From Chara braunii (taxonomy: Eukaryota; Streptophyta; Charophyceae; Charales; Characeae), in NCBI GenBank assembly GCA_003427395.1, contig BFEA01000384.1, positions 253,828 to 276,227 of the forward strand: a stretch of 22,400 nucleotides of DNA, read 5' to 3'. Below the pieces are notes generated by a model. The model worked only from the letters and a program-made list of their open reading frames with translations, did not search any database and was not told the origin of the DNA. Each line of letters starts with the position of its first letter. Position 1 is the stretch's first letter. Below, piece by piece: positions 1-9,394 of this stretch. The translations under genes were made by a program, and so were the position numbers.

Positions 1-511
1 AGTCCCATGTGGCCCCGGGTGCCTTTCCCCAAGGTGTCCCACGTCCGTTGGGCGCTTTGCCGGCCCACGGTGACCCCTCTCCCCTGTCTTTCTTGTGCCT
101 TGCGCGCACCGGTGCCTTCTGTCGCGGGGCCTCCAACCCGAGGCTCCCGTAGGCGGCCCCCATGTTGGGCCCCTTATTCAGGGGTCCTTTGGCCTTAGTC
201 ATGTTGGGCCCCTTATTCTGTGCTGCGTTTGCTGGTTCAGGGGTCCTTTGGCCTTAGTCTTGTTGAGTTTCAACGGCCCTCCCGGCGTCCTGCTATGTTC
301 TATGTGGCCCCGTTCTTGCACTTATTCTCTTGTCGTCGCTGGTTTTCTCCTCCTGTGGTCCTCCCCCGCGGGCATCATTCCCTCCTGTAGCCTAATCCTT
401 TGTCTTTTCTCTCTCCCAACTCCTCACTCCAGATTTCTCTGTCGTGCACAATTCGTATATATTCAGTCTTTGGAGTGATGGGAAGTTATTCGGGACTCAC
501 GAGTCCCGACA
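1..511 (+). mobile_element. LTR of a Ty3/gypsy-type element (family A, copy 1), cut by the window edge
   Basis: The sequence aligns by eye over its whole length with the reverse complement of 15470-16025. Shared blocks include the CATGTTGGGCCC block, the TTTGGCCTTAGT block and the last 40 bases ending in AGTCCCGACA. The right end is set where the two copies diverge, just after CCCGACA at 511; the CA end is typical of LTRs. The start lies outside the window. The sequence after 511 is not recognisable as a primer-binding site or as Gag, so this may be a solo or broken LTR. Reading frames inside it are not taken as genes. Confidence 0.7.
161..258 (+). repeat. Imperfect internal duplication in LTR-A copy 1
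   Basis: A block beginning CATGTTGGGCCCCTTATTC and ending GGGGTCCTTTGGCCTTAGT occurs at 161-199 and again at 200-258. The second copy carries 20 extra bases in the middle. The LTR copy at 15.5-16.1 kb has one such block, so the duplication is private to this copy. Confidence 0.75.
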
Positions 512-1696
512 CCGTACAAAAGCAGGCTGCGGATGGTGAGTTCGAACTGCAGCGGGAGATGAACTGCTCAAGCATATGCTGCTAAAGACTGGGTTGTCTG
601 GCTATTGCAGCTGGTACTGGCCTCCTGGTTATCGTGCTCAGGTCAGGGCTACTATGGTGCTTGTTGGGTTGTTAGTGTGTCCGAGTGTGGCTATTGCTTT
701 TGTTACAGTTAGTCCTACGTACGAAGGCAGTTATGACTAGCGTATCTTTGAGTCACGAGCGGCGGGGAGATTAAGCTCGTTGAAGGGAGTCAATGTTGCG
801 ACTTGGGGGTTCGTAAGGGAGGGGCTGCTTCAACGGTTTGACTTCAGTTGACCAAGCTACTGCGCAATTTGGCCGCCATTGCGGGCCCTCAGGCGCGTGA
901 AGGCAACAAGGCCCTCTCCTGCAGTTGAGTCAGTCCCTTTCTTATATCGTCTGAAACCCCTCCTTCTGCCCTTCTTACTCGAAGTCTAGTCCTGTTCTGA
1001 GAGGAAGGAGGCAGTCGGGATTGCAACCCATAGGACCGTATCAAGACTCTGTGGGGAGTCCACCCACCGAGTGCGGGAGCTCTGTCAGAACCTAGGCGAG
1101 GTTCTGGAGGTAGGGAACTGACAAGTATACCAGTTTCTATCTGTATGACCCCACTATACCCATGTTTGCTTATCTCCCTTTAGTTTGACTGATGTATGCA
1201 TGAAATTGCCCCTATGATTTTGCTTTCTTTCAAAGACTTAATCAGACTGAATGGAAGGAATGTATGAGAGTGAAGCGTACGTTTCATTTTTATTTAGATT
1301 GAAAGCAGACTAAGGGATGAATTGGGGGAAGGTGGGAGGTTGAAGTTTGTGTGGCTAAAGCAAGGGGTGTGAGTGCAGAGGATGGTTGAAGTTGACCCCG
1401 TTTAGTGCATGGACTTTCGGTTGAATCTTTGGTGTGATTGCAGGTATGTTTGGTGATTCGGACTTTGGATTTGAATGCGTGCGCTCACATACATATATAT
1501 ACGGTTGAGAGGAGTCCCACTGTGATTGTGAGCAGTAATCGTCACATATTTATAACCCTTTATATATATGTAAATACATATGTCTTGGGTGTTTTCGCGC
1601 GGCCTACTGTGATCGCGCGTAAGGGTTAAACAGATTATGCTTTTGAGAGAAAAGGGAGATCCCCTTTTATCCTTTGTTTCTTAAAATTTTATAGTT
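512..1696. other. Non-coding interval
   Basis: No convincing coding region on either strand. It holds AT-rich runs near 1490-1580 and a perfect 8-bp hairpin at 1086-1106 (arms CAGAACCT / AGGTTCTG, loop AGGCG). I cannot say whether the part just after 511 is internal sequence of the LTR-A element. Confidence 0.5.
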
Positions 1697-1916
1697 GGAT
1701 GTTGTAGTCCGTGGCAGCCGTCAAAGTCAAACACCTTGAGTTTTCTCCATGCCCTAGATGAAGGAGCTGGTCTCCAGGGCCATAAGAGACGATTGCCACC
1801 ACAGGTATGAACCTGTGTACCACCCACTCTCCGCAGGGTGCAGAAGAGGGTGTGGTTCTCAACCGCACTTGGTGGTTGTCCAGTGTCGAGAGTTTAGCCG
1901 TCAAGGCACGTGTCAG

Positions 1917-1934
1917 TCGACACTCGAGTGTCGA
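1917..1934. repeat. Perfect 18-bp palindrome inside repeat R
   Basis: TCGACACTCGAGTGTCGA reads the same on both strands. The matching site in copy 2 near 18036 is close but no longer perfect. Confidence 0.85.
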
Positions 1935-2482
1935 ACGCGACCCTCGAGATTAACGAGGATCGCACGAGTATGGGTACTAGGTAGTACGCCATCATTGCGA
2001 CCGCTTGTGTACGCTTGCATTGCGAGTCGATATGAGTTAGCCCTGTGCTGCGCGGTTTTATACTAAGTCTCGCGCGCGACGCCTATCCGATTTCCGCGTC
2101 GGAAAGTTATGGGATGGCTAATAAGGGACTAGGAGTGTTGTCGCATTGTTTTATCCTCTGTCGTTTTGTATGTGTACGTGTATGCGTGGTGCGTGGGATG
2201 TGTCCTAGTCGACCGGCGACGAGTCGCGCTTGGGACCTCAGCCCCCTAAGATGTCGGTTCTCGCACGGGTTCGATAGAGGCGTAATACCGCGCGTACCCC
2301 CTTATGCTACGGTGAACGAGAAACGCCCTCGGCTGGTCCACCTCTGCGATTGCAACTGATTAGCTTTCGTACTGTGGACTGGTAGCTCCGCGGGGATACG
2401 CCCACCGAAGGGAGGTGACAGCTCCCGTAAGGTGGAGGTAAGTCGTGCCTCGCGTAGGCCCTATCCTGTCGTAGGGGCTCGC

Positions 2483-2583
2483 GAGAGGTATGGCAGGCGC
2501 ACTCGGCCGGAGCGGCTTGCGGAAGCTCCATGNGAGAGGTATGGCAGGCGCACTCGGCCGGAGCGGCTTGCGGAAGCTCCATG
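2483..2583. other. 50-bp exact duplication around a single N (probable assembly join)
   Basis: Bases 2483-2532 and 2534-2583 are identical over 50 bases and are separated only by the N at 2533. R copy 2 has this segment once. This is what an unmerged contig overlap looks like, so the duplication is probably not real. Confidence 0.85.
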
Positions 2584-2677
2584 TATATTCGCGACGAGGA
2601 TTTAGACCGACTCCTGCGTGACGCGACCGAGAGGGTCCCTCGCTGCCCTGTGCGGTGTCGGACCGATGCGCTTGACA

Positions 2678-3014
2678 ATGCCTAGTCTTCTCCCTAGCGA
2701 AACGTAGCTGCCACTGCAGACGCTTCTCGTGCTCCCTTGCCTTTCAACGAATAGTACTCGCTTCTTGCTCTAACTACCTCTCTACCGCATCTCTCTCAGC
2801 CTGGAAAATTATCAACTCTGCCTCCCTATCTCCCGCAGGGACAAACTTGCCACCCATTCCTTCACCGCCTTCTCCACTTCTTCAGGCAATGTTATTCTCG
2901 AACTTGTTTCTTCCCCCCTTCCTTTCTTTCTTCAGCCCCGACCAATATATGTGTCCTTCCTCCTCCTCGCAGCAGGGCCTCTTCTTCTTCTTCTTCTTCT
3001 TCTTCTTCTTCTTC

Positions 3015-3048
<34 letters not shown>

Positions 3049-3317
3049 GCTGTTTCTGCTTCTACCGCAGCCAACTTCACCTCCTGCTCTTTCTTCCACT
3101 TCTCCATCTCCTCCTACATCTGCTTCTTTTTGGCCGCTTCCTCTTTCTCCAGGGCCTTCTTCTCTTTCTTCTCTTTGGACCGAGTTTGGACTCCGGACTT
3201 GGTAGTCACGGTGCGGTCCTCATGAATCCGAAAGAGGAAACGGAGCAAGGGCTCCCAGAGGGAGAGGCCCATGATGAAGGCGAACATAGGGTAGTCATCC
3301 ATGCTGACAGGGCACAA
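2678..3317 (-). pseudogene. Broken Gag-like / coiled-coil coding region
   Basis: On the minus strand a first segment starts at the ATG at 3317 and has a hydrophobic stretch (FAFIMGLSLWEPLLRFLF), then a lysine/glutamate-rich helix. A TAG at 3114-3116 interrupts it, and the same frame continues with MEKWKKEQEVKLAAVEAE, a poly-Ala run and a poly-Glu run down to 2892. Further charged helical segments (ERDAVER, EKRLQWQLRF) follow in other frames down to R copy 1. More in-frame stops lie at 2774-2776 (TAG) and 2744-2746 (TGA). The composition recalls the coiled-coil proteins that accompany chromovirus pol in some green algae, but I cannot name a domain. It is clearly not functional. The Ala and Glu runs are encoded by the CTG and CTT microsatellites. 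Confidence 0.45.
2981..3052. repeat. Compound microsatellite (CTT)n-(CTG)n
   Basis: About eleven CTT units are followed by about a dozen CTG units with one CTA interruption. On the minus strand they encode the poly-Glu and poly-Ala runs of the Gag-like fragment. Confidence 0.9.
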
Positions 3318-3797
3318 TCACGAACGATTCCACTCAACACGTTGACTTACACCTGGACTCCAAAGGTCTCTCCTCCACTTCAGCCAGGTTGCCACAACCA
3401 TTGGATGCTTTCACAACGATTGCCACCAATCTTTCCACAACTTTCGGATGATTTCACAACCACATTCACTGAAACCCATTTGGCTTCCGCTTCTGATTGA
3501 CGCTTTGTCAACTACTCGATTCTAGCCTAAGCTACTTCTATTCTGTCACTACAGGACTATTGGCTGATCAAGAGGCAAGGAGATCCCCCATAACTCCTCA
3601 ATAATTCTTTAACGTCGCAGTCAGGACGACGACCACAACCAAAGTCCTCTCAAGACTTAGACAGACTGGACATCCGCTCTGCAGCTCAGAGTTCGGGTAT
3701 AGTGTACCAAGCGGCGCACTCACTCGCCACGCCTACGCTAGGATCTACCCTGAATGTCCACGCCCACACACACACACACTACTATTGTCGTCAACAA
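3318..3797. other. Non-coding interval with a short (CA)n tract
   Basis: No coding signal recognised. A (CA)n tract lies near 3762-3779. The motifs TTTCACAACGATTGCCACCA and TTTCACAACCACATTCAC (3408-3470) are weakly repetitive. Confidence 0.4.
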
Positions 3798-3950
3798 GCT
3801 GGTGGCTATGGACGTCGTCGTCTCCCTCCTCTAGGTGCTGGCGGCTATGGCCGCCGTCGTCTCTGTCCTCTAGGTGCTGGCGGTTGTGGCCGCCGTCATG
3901 TCCCTCCTCTAGGTGTTGGCGGCTATGGCCGCCGTCGTCCTCCTCTGCCC
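3798..3950. repeat. 39-bp minisatellite, four units
   Basis: Units start at 3798, 3837, 3876 and 3915 (the last is shortened) and follow a pattern beginning GCTGGCGGCTATGGCCGCCG. The length is a multiple of three, so several frames are open: Gly/Arg-rich on the plus strand (GAGGYGRRR) and His/Glu-rich on the minus strand (HSRQHLEEG). No other coding evidence supports either frame. Confidence 0.85.
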
Positions 3951-4533
3951 TCTTCATCGCCGGGCACCTGCAGACCTCCGAATGCACAAGTCGCACAAGC
4001 AGTGCTTTCGCATGGCCAGGCAATTGAATGAATGGTTGGGTGCTGCCTCTTTATTTATACCGTTTCGTCGTGGTCTGGCCTGTCTTCTATCTCGGGCCGA
4101 AGGAGTGTGCACTGTGCAGCCCCACCTGGCACTTGCTGACTAGACAAGGTTGACTGGGACTGGACTGGGACTGGACTGTACTTTGCTGACTCACCTACAA
4201 ACGACCGACTCCTACAGCCTCGAAAGGCCAAGTTGACGATTCTTGAACCTAGGCTACGATTGGCTGACCCCTACAACTCCGAAGAGCCACGTAGTAACTC
4301 TAGACTGACCCTTCGCTACAGTTAGGACTGACTCTAAAACTGCTAACCTGTAGGTCGTCCGCTCAAGTCCATATTACCCAAACTACATACGGGAACATTT
4401 GCACATGAGTTGAGGGCAGGTTGCTGGTTCAAATACACGAAGGGTCAATGGGTGTGTACAGGGGGTTGGGGGTAGGTCTAGGTATCAAGCCCTGGGATCT
4501 GCACTATTGCGCGAATGGGGTGAAACCGTTTCA
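3951..4533. other. Non-coding interval
   Basis: No gene recognised. A short GGGACTGGACT repeat lies near 4156-4175, and GACTGAC or GACTCCTACA motifs recur between 4180 and 4340. Confidence 0.4.
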
Positions 4534-5081
4534 CTTTATTTCAAGAACGCTATTCTGTGAATCAATTTGCATGCACTATGTACATTCACTGGATGAAGCT
4601 CCACCATCTCACCACCTCCTGATGCGTCGGTGAAAGTCCAGTGAAACAGTCTGGCACAATCATGCTCTTTTGTGGGAGTCACCAGTACAATGGTTGTGTT
4701 TAAACCACCAGTCCTGCCAAGCCTATTTGAGTATTTTGTCAAGGCTGAAAGATGAGGTGTCCGAGGCTCCTGGTTGTGGGGGAAAATCGAAGCGCTACTG
4801 AGTACCGGCCAAAAGTGTGTGACAGTAATCCGAACAAGAGGTCAACACTTGGACTAAACGATTTGGCTTGCTTGTCTGTACCCCTCTTTCTTCTTGTTGT
4901 GGTGTTGTTCTCTTTCTCTCTGTGTTTTTTTTCTTTCTTTTCGATGCTTTATTTCAAGAACGTTATTCTGTGAATCAATCTGCATGCACTGTGTGTAGAT
5001 TCACTGAATGAAGGTCCACCATCTCAACACCTCATCGGTGAAAGTCCAATGAAACAGTCTGGCACAATCATGCTCTTTTGT
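4534..5081. repeat. Direct repeat pair of about 140 bp
   Basis: 4534-4673 and 4947-5081 are the same sequence, from CTTTATTTCAAGAACG to CATGCTCTTTTGT, with scattered substitutions and small indels. The last part occurs a third time at 5337-5369. The roughly 270 bases between the two main copies are unrelated and end in a pyrimidine-rich tract. Confidence 0.85.
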
Positions 5082-5505
5082 CTGCTGATGCACTTTCCAC
5101 CGCTGTGGTTTCCAATGTTGCGGTTTCCAATGCTGCGCCCTCCACTGCTATGGCTTCCACTGCTGCGCCCTCCACTGCTATGGCTTCCACTGCTGCGCCC
5201 TCCACTGCTATGGCTTCCACTGCTGCGGCTTCCACTGCTGGAATTCCCCGCACTCTACTTTTTGCTTCTACAACTTCCCCTGTTGCATCTCTAGCACAAA
5301 TAACATCACATTCTCTCCAACACTCACGAAATCTTGCAGTCTGGCACAATCATGCTCTTTTGTCTGCTGCTGCAGTTTCCACTGCTGCGGCCTCCACTGG
5401 TGTGGCTTCCACGACTGGAATTCCCCGCACTCTACTTTTTGCTGCTACAGCTTCCCCTGCTGCATCTCTAGCACAAATAACATCACATTCTCTCTGATAC
5501 TCAAG
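5055..5505. repeat. Tandem segmental duplication with an internal 30-bp minisatellite
   Basis: Unit one is 5055-5336 and unit two 5337-5505. Both start CAGTCTGGCACAATCATGCT and both carry the TCCCCGCACTCTACTTTTTG and TCTAGCACAAATAACATCAC blocks. Unit one is longer because a 15/30-bp GCTGCGCCCTCCACT-type minisatellite is expanded at 5132-5221. Confidence 0.85.
5068..5349 (-). CDS. Hypothetical ORF, duplicate 1 (weak)
   Basis: A 93-codon frame. The N-terminal part contains RECDVICARDATGE and AKSRVRGIP, then Ala/Val/Glu decapeptide repeats from the minisatellite, then a SADKRA end. The neighbouring frame at 5350-5628 is its duplicate. No family recognised. The minisatellite keeps the frame open, which weakens the case for a real gene. 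Confidence 0.2.
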   Translation of the reverse strand: MCQTARFRECWRECDVICARDATGEVVEAKSRVRGIPAVEAAAVEAIAVEGAAVEAIAVEGAAVEAIAVEGAALETATLETTAVESASADKRA

Positions 5506-5628
5506 AAATCTTGCCCTACCCACCCCCCTTTCATCTCTTTTTGTGCTTGGTCGCAGACGGCTGTGTTCCTCCTCGCCACCCGCATCGCCTGGATGATTAA
5601 AAACAGAATCTTCGGCTGTAGCCGCCAC
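5350..5628 (-). CDS. Hypothetical ORF, duplicate 2 (weak)
   Basis: A 92-codon frame sharing RECDVICARDA, GE, AKSRVRGIP and a terminal ADKRA with the frame at 5068-5349. Its first 45 codons are unique and charged. The shared frame shows several amino-acid differences but no stop, which may be chance over so short a length. No function can be proposed. Confidence 0.22.
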   Translation of the reverse strand: MAATAEDSVFNHPGDAGGEEEHSRLRPSTKRDERGVGRARFLEYQRECDVICARDAAGEAVAAKSRVRGIPVVEATPVEAAAVETAAADKRA

Positions 5629-5720
5629 CGTCTCTTTTCACACTATGTGACAATATATAGTAAATTTCACAATGCACACAAACATACATACATGCATACA
5701 CCTATGGACACAACTTGGTA

Positions 5721-5792
5721 GCGTCCTTCGGCTAACAGACTCTTACGCATTTAAAGGTTGTCCACATGCAACATGTTGCTCGAACCAACAAT

Positions 5793-5829
<37 letters not shown>

Positions 5830-5896
5830 ATGTTAAGGTTGTCCGCATGCACCATGTTGCTCGAACCACATGATTATGGAGTGTCCTTCGGCTAAC
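5721..5896. repeat. (CT)n-(CG)n microsatellite between nested direct repeats
   Basis: A CT tract (about 5792-5814) runs into a CG tract (about 5815-5829). On each side lies a copy of a 40-bp block with the core CATGTTGCTCGAACCA (5751-5790 and 5832-5871). Outside these are two copies of GTCCTTCGGCTAAC (near 5723 and 5883). All copies have the same orientation. Confidence 0.85.
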
Positions 5897-5979
5897 GGAA
5901 TCCTCTTGCCAAGGAAACGCTCATACGTGACAAGATGGTGCGACCCATTCGCAATCAGTTCCGTATTGGGGCTCAACAT

Positions 5980-7480
5980 AACAAGCAATATGCCTCCTCC
6001 AGACCCTGAGAATTGCCCTTGTCAACAAGCATTTCCACACCGTAGTAACGTTGTTAACTGTTATGTGTCCACGCGACTCCACGGTAGACTACGCTATTAT
6101 ATAAGACACATTTGCAGGCTCGCTACTTTCAAGGCATCAAGTATGGCCTCAATTCAAACATCACGATTTGATGAAAGCATGGAGACTCGGTCCGGATGAG
6201 TATATTGTGTAGTTCATAGCAACCTTGACATCAGCATCCAACGATGAGTCAGTGATTGGTGACAGTCTCTCCAAGTTGTATACATGGTGGACTGCCATCC
6301 TTTCAAGATGCCAACATAAATTTTCCGTTTTGCAGACCACGCACCTAATCAGGTTGCCTAACAAGCTGCCAACACATCTCCTTGGCAGCTACATCAATAG
6401 TATGCCATAGTGCCAATCGATAAAACCTCGCACACCTGTCAATCTGCTGCAAATGGTGGCATGCTTACAAGTTATCACAGCCTCTTGGCCCTCTTGATAG
6501 TTCGACATATAGTCATACATCAGAGTCTGTGGCCTGCATCTTGGGAGGTCATGGACTTTTCAATCAACAATGGGGCTATCAGCTCATTCAACGTTTTGAC
6601 ACCCTGCCTTATTTCTACTCCGCATTCAAAGTGCACATTACCAGCTCTTCGTCCAATCCTAGGAGTTGCTCAGCGAAACAGTTGGTGCCCAATTCGGACC
6701 TTGCTGACAACTCGTCACCCTTCAGTTTTGGATGTGCATAACAGGCCACCTCATAAACCTCTTGCAAGCACAACAATGGCATCTCATTTGCTGAGCTATG
6801 CTCTCCAACGTGTGATCAGGTGTCTGCGGAGTAATGATGAGATTTGTCAAGAAAGTGGCGTACGAGGCTGTTCGATTGTACAGAGTCCTGAGGTGCCATT
6901 TTGGATCTCAGGCAGAATGTGCATTCCCTTCAGGGCACTATGCCACACACAACGGATTCTACAATGTTGTACACTTACCTACCTCACAATAGGATCCTTA
7001 GCATTGTGCCAAATGTTGTTCATGAAACACATGATTATGCCTTAGCGCTGATTGCACAGGACAGGAGGCAAGTACAAATGTACGTAACAGTGGGATGTCC
7101 TTATTGTGGGGTTTGTGGTCTTTAAATCTCATCTCTATGCAGCAGATGGCACTCTGCACCATCAGGTGGTTGGCGTCCGTATGGGAACTGACACTGGACC
7201 AGGCATTGCCAACCTCACACTCTCGTGGGGCAAGGCACTGTCCATCAATGCGTTCATATATTGGTTTATTGATGACATCCTATCTTGGAAGAAATCTCCA
7301 CCCCCCCCTTTCGGTACGATCGTGAGTGGAGAGACACAACTGAGCAAGATGTCTCTTGATTGAGGCAAGAATCTTGGTTTGGTCATAGGACTCACTTCGC
7401 ATTAGTGTGTTTGATAAGGTTGCGCTTGGGTATTCGTGTCATACGCAATTGTAGTGCTTCCTTCGATATCCCAGCTCATC
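5980..7480 (+). pseudogene. Degenerate Penelope-like reverse transcriptase
   Basis: Fragments of one reverse transcriptase lie in the right order in shifting plus-strand frames. An N-terminal part (NCPCQQAFPHR) is followed by a segment resembling the conserved GHV...LR..GPKFR region of Penelope-like proteins, then YAIVPIDKTSH near 6400 (the usual VPxDKxS motif). LPYFYSAFKVH lies near 6605, with a frame-shifted LRPILG near 6640. Motif A-like TMLYTYLPHNRIL is near 6962. Motif B (VGVRMGTDTGPGIANLTL) and motif C (FIDDIL) are together in one open frame at 7106-7363. The YTxxPH and GxxMGTxxxPxxAN patterns point to Penelope-like elements rather than LTR or LINE RTs. Several frameshifts and stops make it non-functional. 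I saw no GIY-YIG endonuclease after motif C, where repeat R copy 3 starts at 7536. Confidence 0.6.
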
Positions 7481-7535
7481 AACACGCAGGTGTGCTCGCG
7501 GGACAACTAAGAAGGTCCAAGCATACTGGTAACGA

Positions 7536-7940
7536 TGTCGAGTGCATCGGCCCTTGCGCGAGCGAGGGCCCTTCCGGACGCGTTACGCAGGAGAAACTTG
7601 GACTTTCAACTTTTCAAAGACAACTCGGGTACGACACGATAACCCGCGCCGACCCTTCGCCGCTCCGGCCGAGTGCGCCAACCGTACATCCCGAGGTCCC
7701 CTACGACAGGATGGGTTTCAACGGGGCACAACTTACCTTCTGTAAGGGGCTGTCACCACCTTTAGGGGCAGATCCCCGCCGAGCTACCGGCCCACGTGCG
7801 AAGGCTTTTATAATGCAATTGCAGAGCTAGGCCGGCCGAGGGCGTTTGCTCGTTCCCTGTAGCATAGGTATGCATGGTTGAACGCCAAAGTGAACCCGAA
7901 CGTCGTCCGTCCCTGGGGCGCTGATCTCCCAGGAATCGGA
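7536..7940 (+). mobile_element. Repeat R, copy 3 (partial)
   Basis: Starts TGTCGAGTGCATCGG at 7536, exactly as copies 1 and 2. It follows copy 2 through the CTCCGGCCGAGTGCGCCA, CCTACGACAGGAT, CCCCGCCGAGCTACC and CCGAGGGCGTTT blocks. Similarity weakens after about 7870 and is lost near 7940. It carries an extra segment near 7590-7660 absent from the others. Confidence 0.6.
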
Positions 7941-8060
7941 ACGTACGCCGGTCGATTAGAACGTGATATTCCAAGCGTAAGGAAAACTTTGAGCGATCCT
8001 AGTCCTTGCATAGACAATCAAGAGTTACTTAGACAAAACACTTTCAAATGAAGAAGACTC

Positions 8061-8194
8061 AGGTCAACGTAAGTTGACTTAACTGAAATCGATTCATCCA
8101 TAATACAATTCAACACGCATACCACCCATTCAGAACGAGTTGACATAGGTCGACTTGACTTGCCATCCAATGAGGAGCCAACATGAGTTGACTC
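8061..8194. repeat. Three related tetraloop hairpins (GTTGAC family)
   Basis: Hairpins lie at 8061-8080 (arms AGGTCAAC / GTTGACTT, loop GTAA), 8136-8157 (CGAGTTGAC / GTCGACTTG, loop ATAG) and 8175-8194 (GAGCCAAC / GTTGACTC, loop ATGA). The first two pair fully if G-T wobbles are allowed and the third has one mismatch. Between the first and second, an A-T pair became G-C, a compensatory change. The sequence right after each hairpin is also similar. Confidence 0.6.
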
Positions 8195-9394
8195 GACTTC
8201 AAATAAAACTTATCAACAAAAGGATAAAAGCATGACTAACATGCATAGCGGCACTCAAATGGCGTCTGACCAAAATATCTCCACTCTGCCTGCCAAATGG
8301 TTGGGCTGACACAACTTTTCAACTTGATGAGATGCGTTGCCAAGTTCTTTCATTCTGCCCCATACTAACTGCTAGAAAAGAAATGCATGTATCTCCAAAC
8401 TCTCAAGCACAGCTAGGATACCATTGCTTTCTTTCTAACTTTGGTGTGAATGACTTCCGCAAGTAACCCGGCGATCACTATTCAAATTAGCGGCCGATTT
8501 GGACAACCGATACACTGGTTACCTCGTCAAAAACGGGGTCCGCTCTCAAATTTTGTTGGTTGCCTTGTCCTCCTCGACAATAATGATTCTTTCCGTCCCA
8601 CGAATGATGATGTACCCGTCTTCATCATAAGAATCTTTAAAGCGTTGCTCTAGTCGCCTTCCTATCAACCTATCTCAACTTCCCCAGGTTTGCACTTCTT
8701 ATGGTGCAAACCTATCCGCGAAGGTAGTACCTACTCGCACTCCATCCAAGACTAGTAATTACACGAACGGGGCTTCTTTTTGCGCCAGCTCCCCATACGT
8801 CAGTGGCTACTAAGACGGCCACTAGAGGGGTATGCTATGGCAAATCTCCTTAACGCAAGGCGTCTTCCGTGAATAGCCGCAAGTCCTTCCCCTAGTAGGT
8901 GGTTTGGGATACCCCTCGTCCTCGCCCGAGCGAACCTCGGATCTCAGAAGTCGAGCTGTCTCCACCACAACAACATGGTATCGCTCTGCAAAGCGTTCCA
9001 CTCCGAGTCGATAACAGGGCCGGCCCCTAAGGCAACGAACCCCCACCTCAGATGCCTCCTAGGTAAAGGAAAAGATGTCTCTCATGGCAGGCGAACGATC
9101 TCTTGTCGCCTGATGTCAAGGGCAACTTAGACGAAGAAGAAGATCACAGAAGAGAATCATTTAGACAGTCGGGCATAGACAAAGAGAGGGTTAGCAAAGC
9201 GATCCACACCACTCCCTAGAATGATCGATTGCCACGACACCCTCTCAACTTACAATCACCTCCCAGTAATTTGATGGCATCTCAGCGTCGTCGCCACTCG
9301 CCACCAATGTCGATGCGTCACTGCGGTGTCATAGACAAGACAACGTCAATGCCACCACTTCGACGGCACCCCTTTGAGTCAATGTCTGGCCGCC
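8195..9394. other. Non-coding interval with perfect hairpins
   Basis: No coding region recognised. Hairpins: 8686-8713 (10 bp, AGGTTTGCAC / GTGCAAACCT, loop TTCTTATG), 8802-8823 (6 bp, AGTGGC / GCCACT, loop of 10) and 9088-9112 (7 bp, CAGGCGA / TCGCCTG, loop of 11). A minus-strand frame at 8822-9046 is open, but nothing supports it as a gene. Confidence 0.5.

Larger units (their letters stand above)
1697..2677 (-). mobile_element. Repeat R, copy 1 (LTR-like, about 1 kb)
   Basis: On the minus strand this is the same sequence as 17368-18264 (plus), with a third partial copy at 7536-7940 (plus). All three begin exactly at TGTCRAG followed by YGCATCGG, and the sequences before that point differ completely, so this is a true element end. 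A TG start and about 1 kb of non-coding sequence suggest an LTR. The right end is less sure: similarity runs to a GACTACAAC block near 1697 and fades beyond it. A perfect 7-bp hairpin at 1800-1817 (CACAGGT / ACCTGTG) is kept in copy 2. R copy 1 abuts a broken Gag-like gene on the same strand, so it could be that element's 3' LTR or a later insertion. Confidence 0.55.

Noticed and set aside
2847-3500. 217-codon plus-strand frame
   Set aside because: It is held open by CTT and CTG microsatellites (poly-Phe and poly-Cys runs) and lies opposite the Gag-like fragment.
4400-4445. tRNA gene, from GGTTCAAATAC resembling a B-box
   Set aside because: No A-box at the right distance and no cloverleaf pairing.
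8822-9046. Minus-strand ORF with VERFAERYHVVVVE
   Set aside because: Helical-looking but short, unrecognised and without support on either side.
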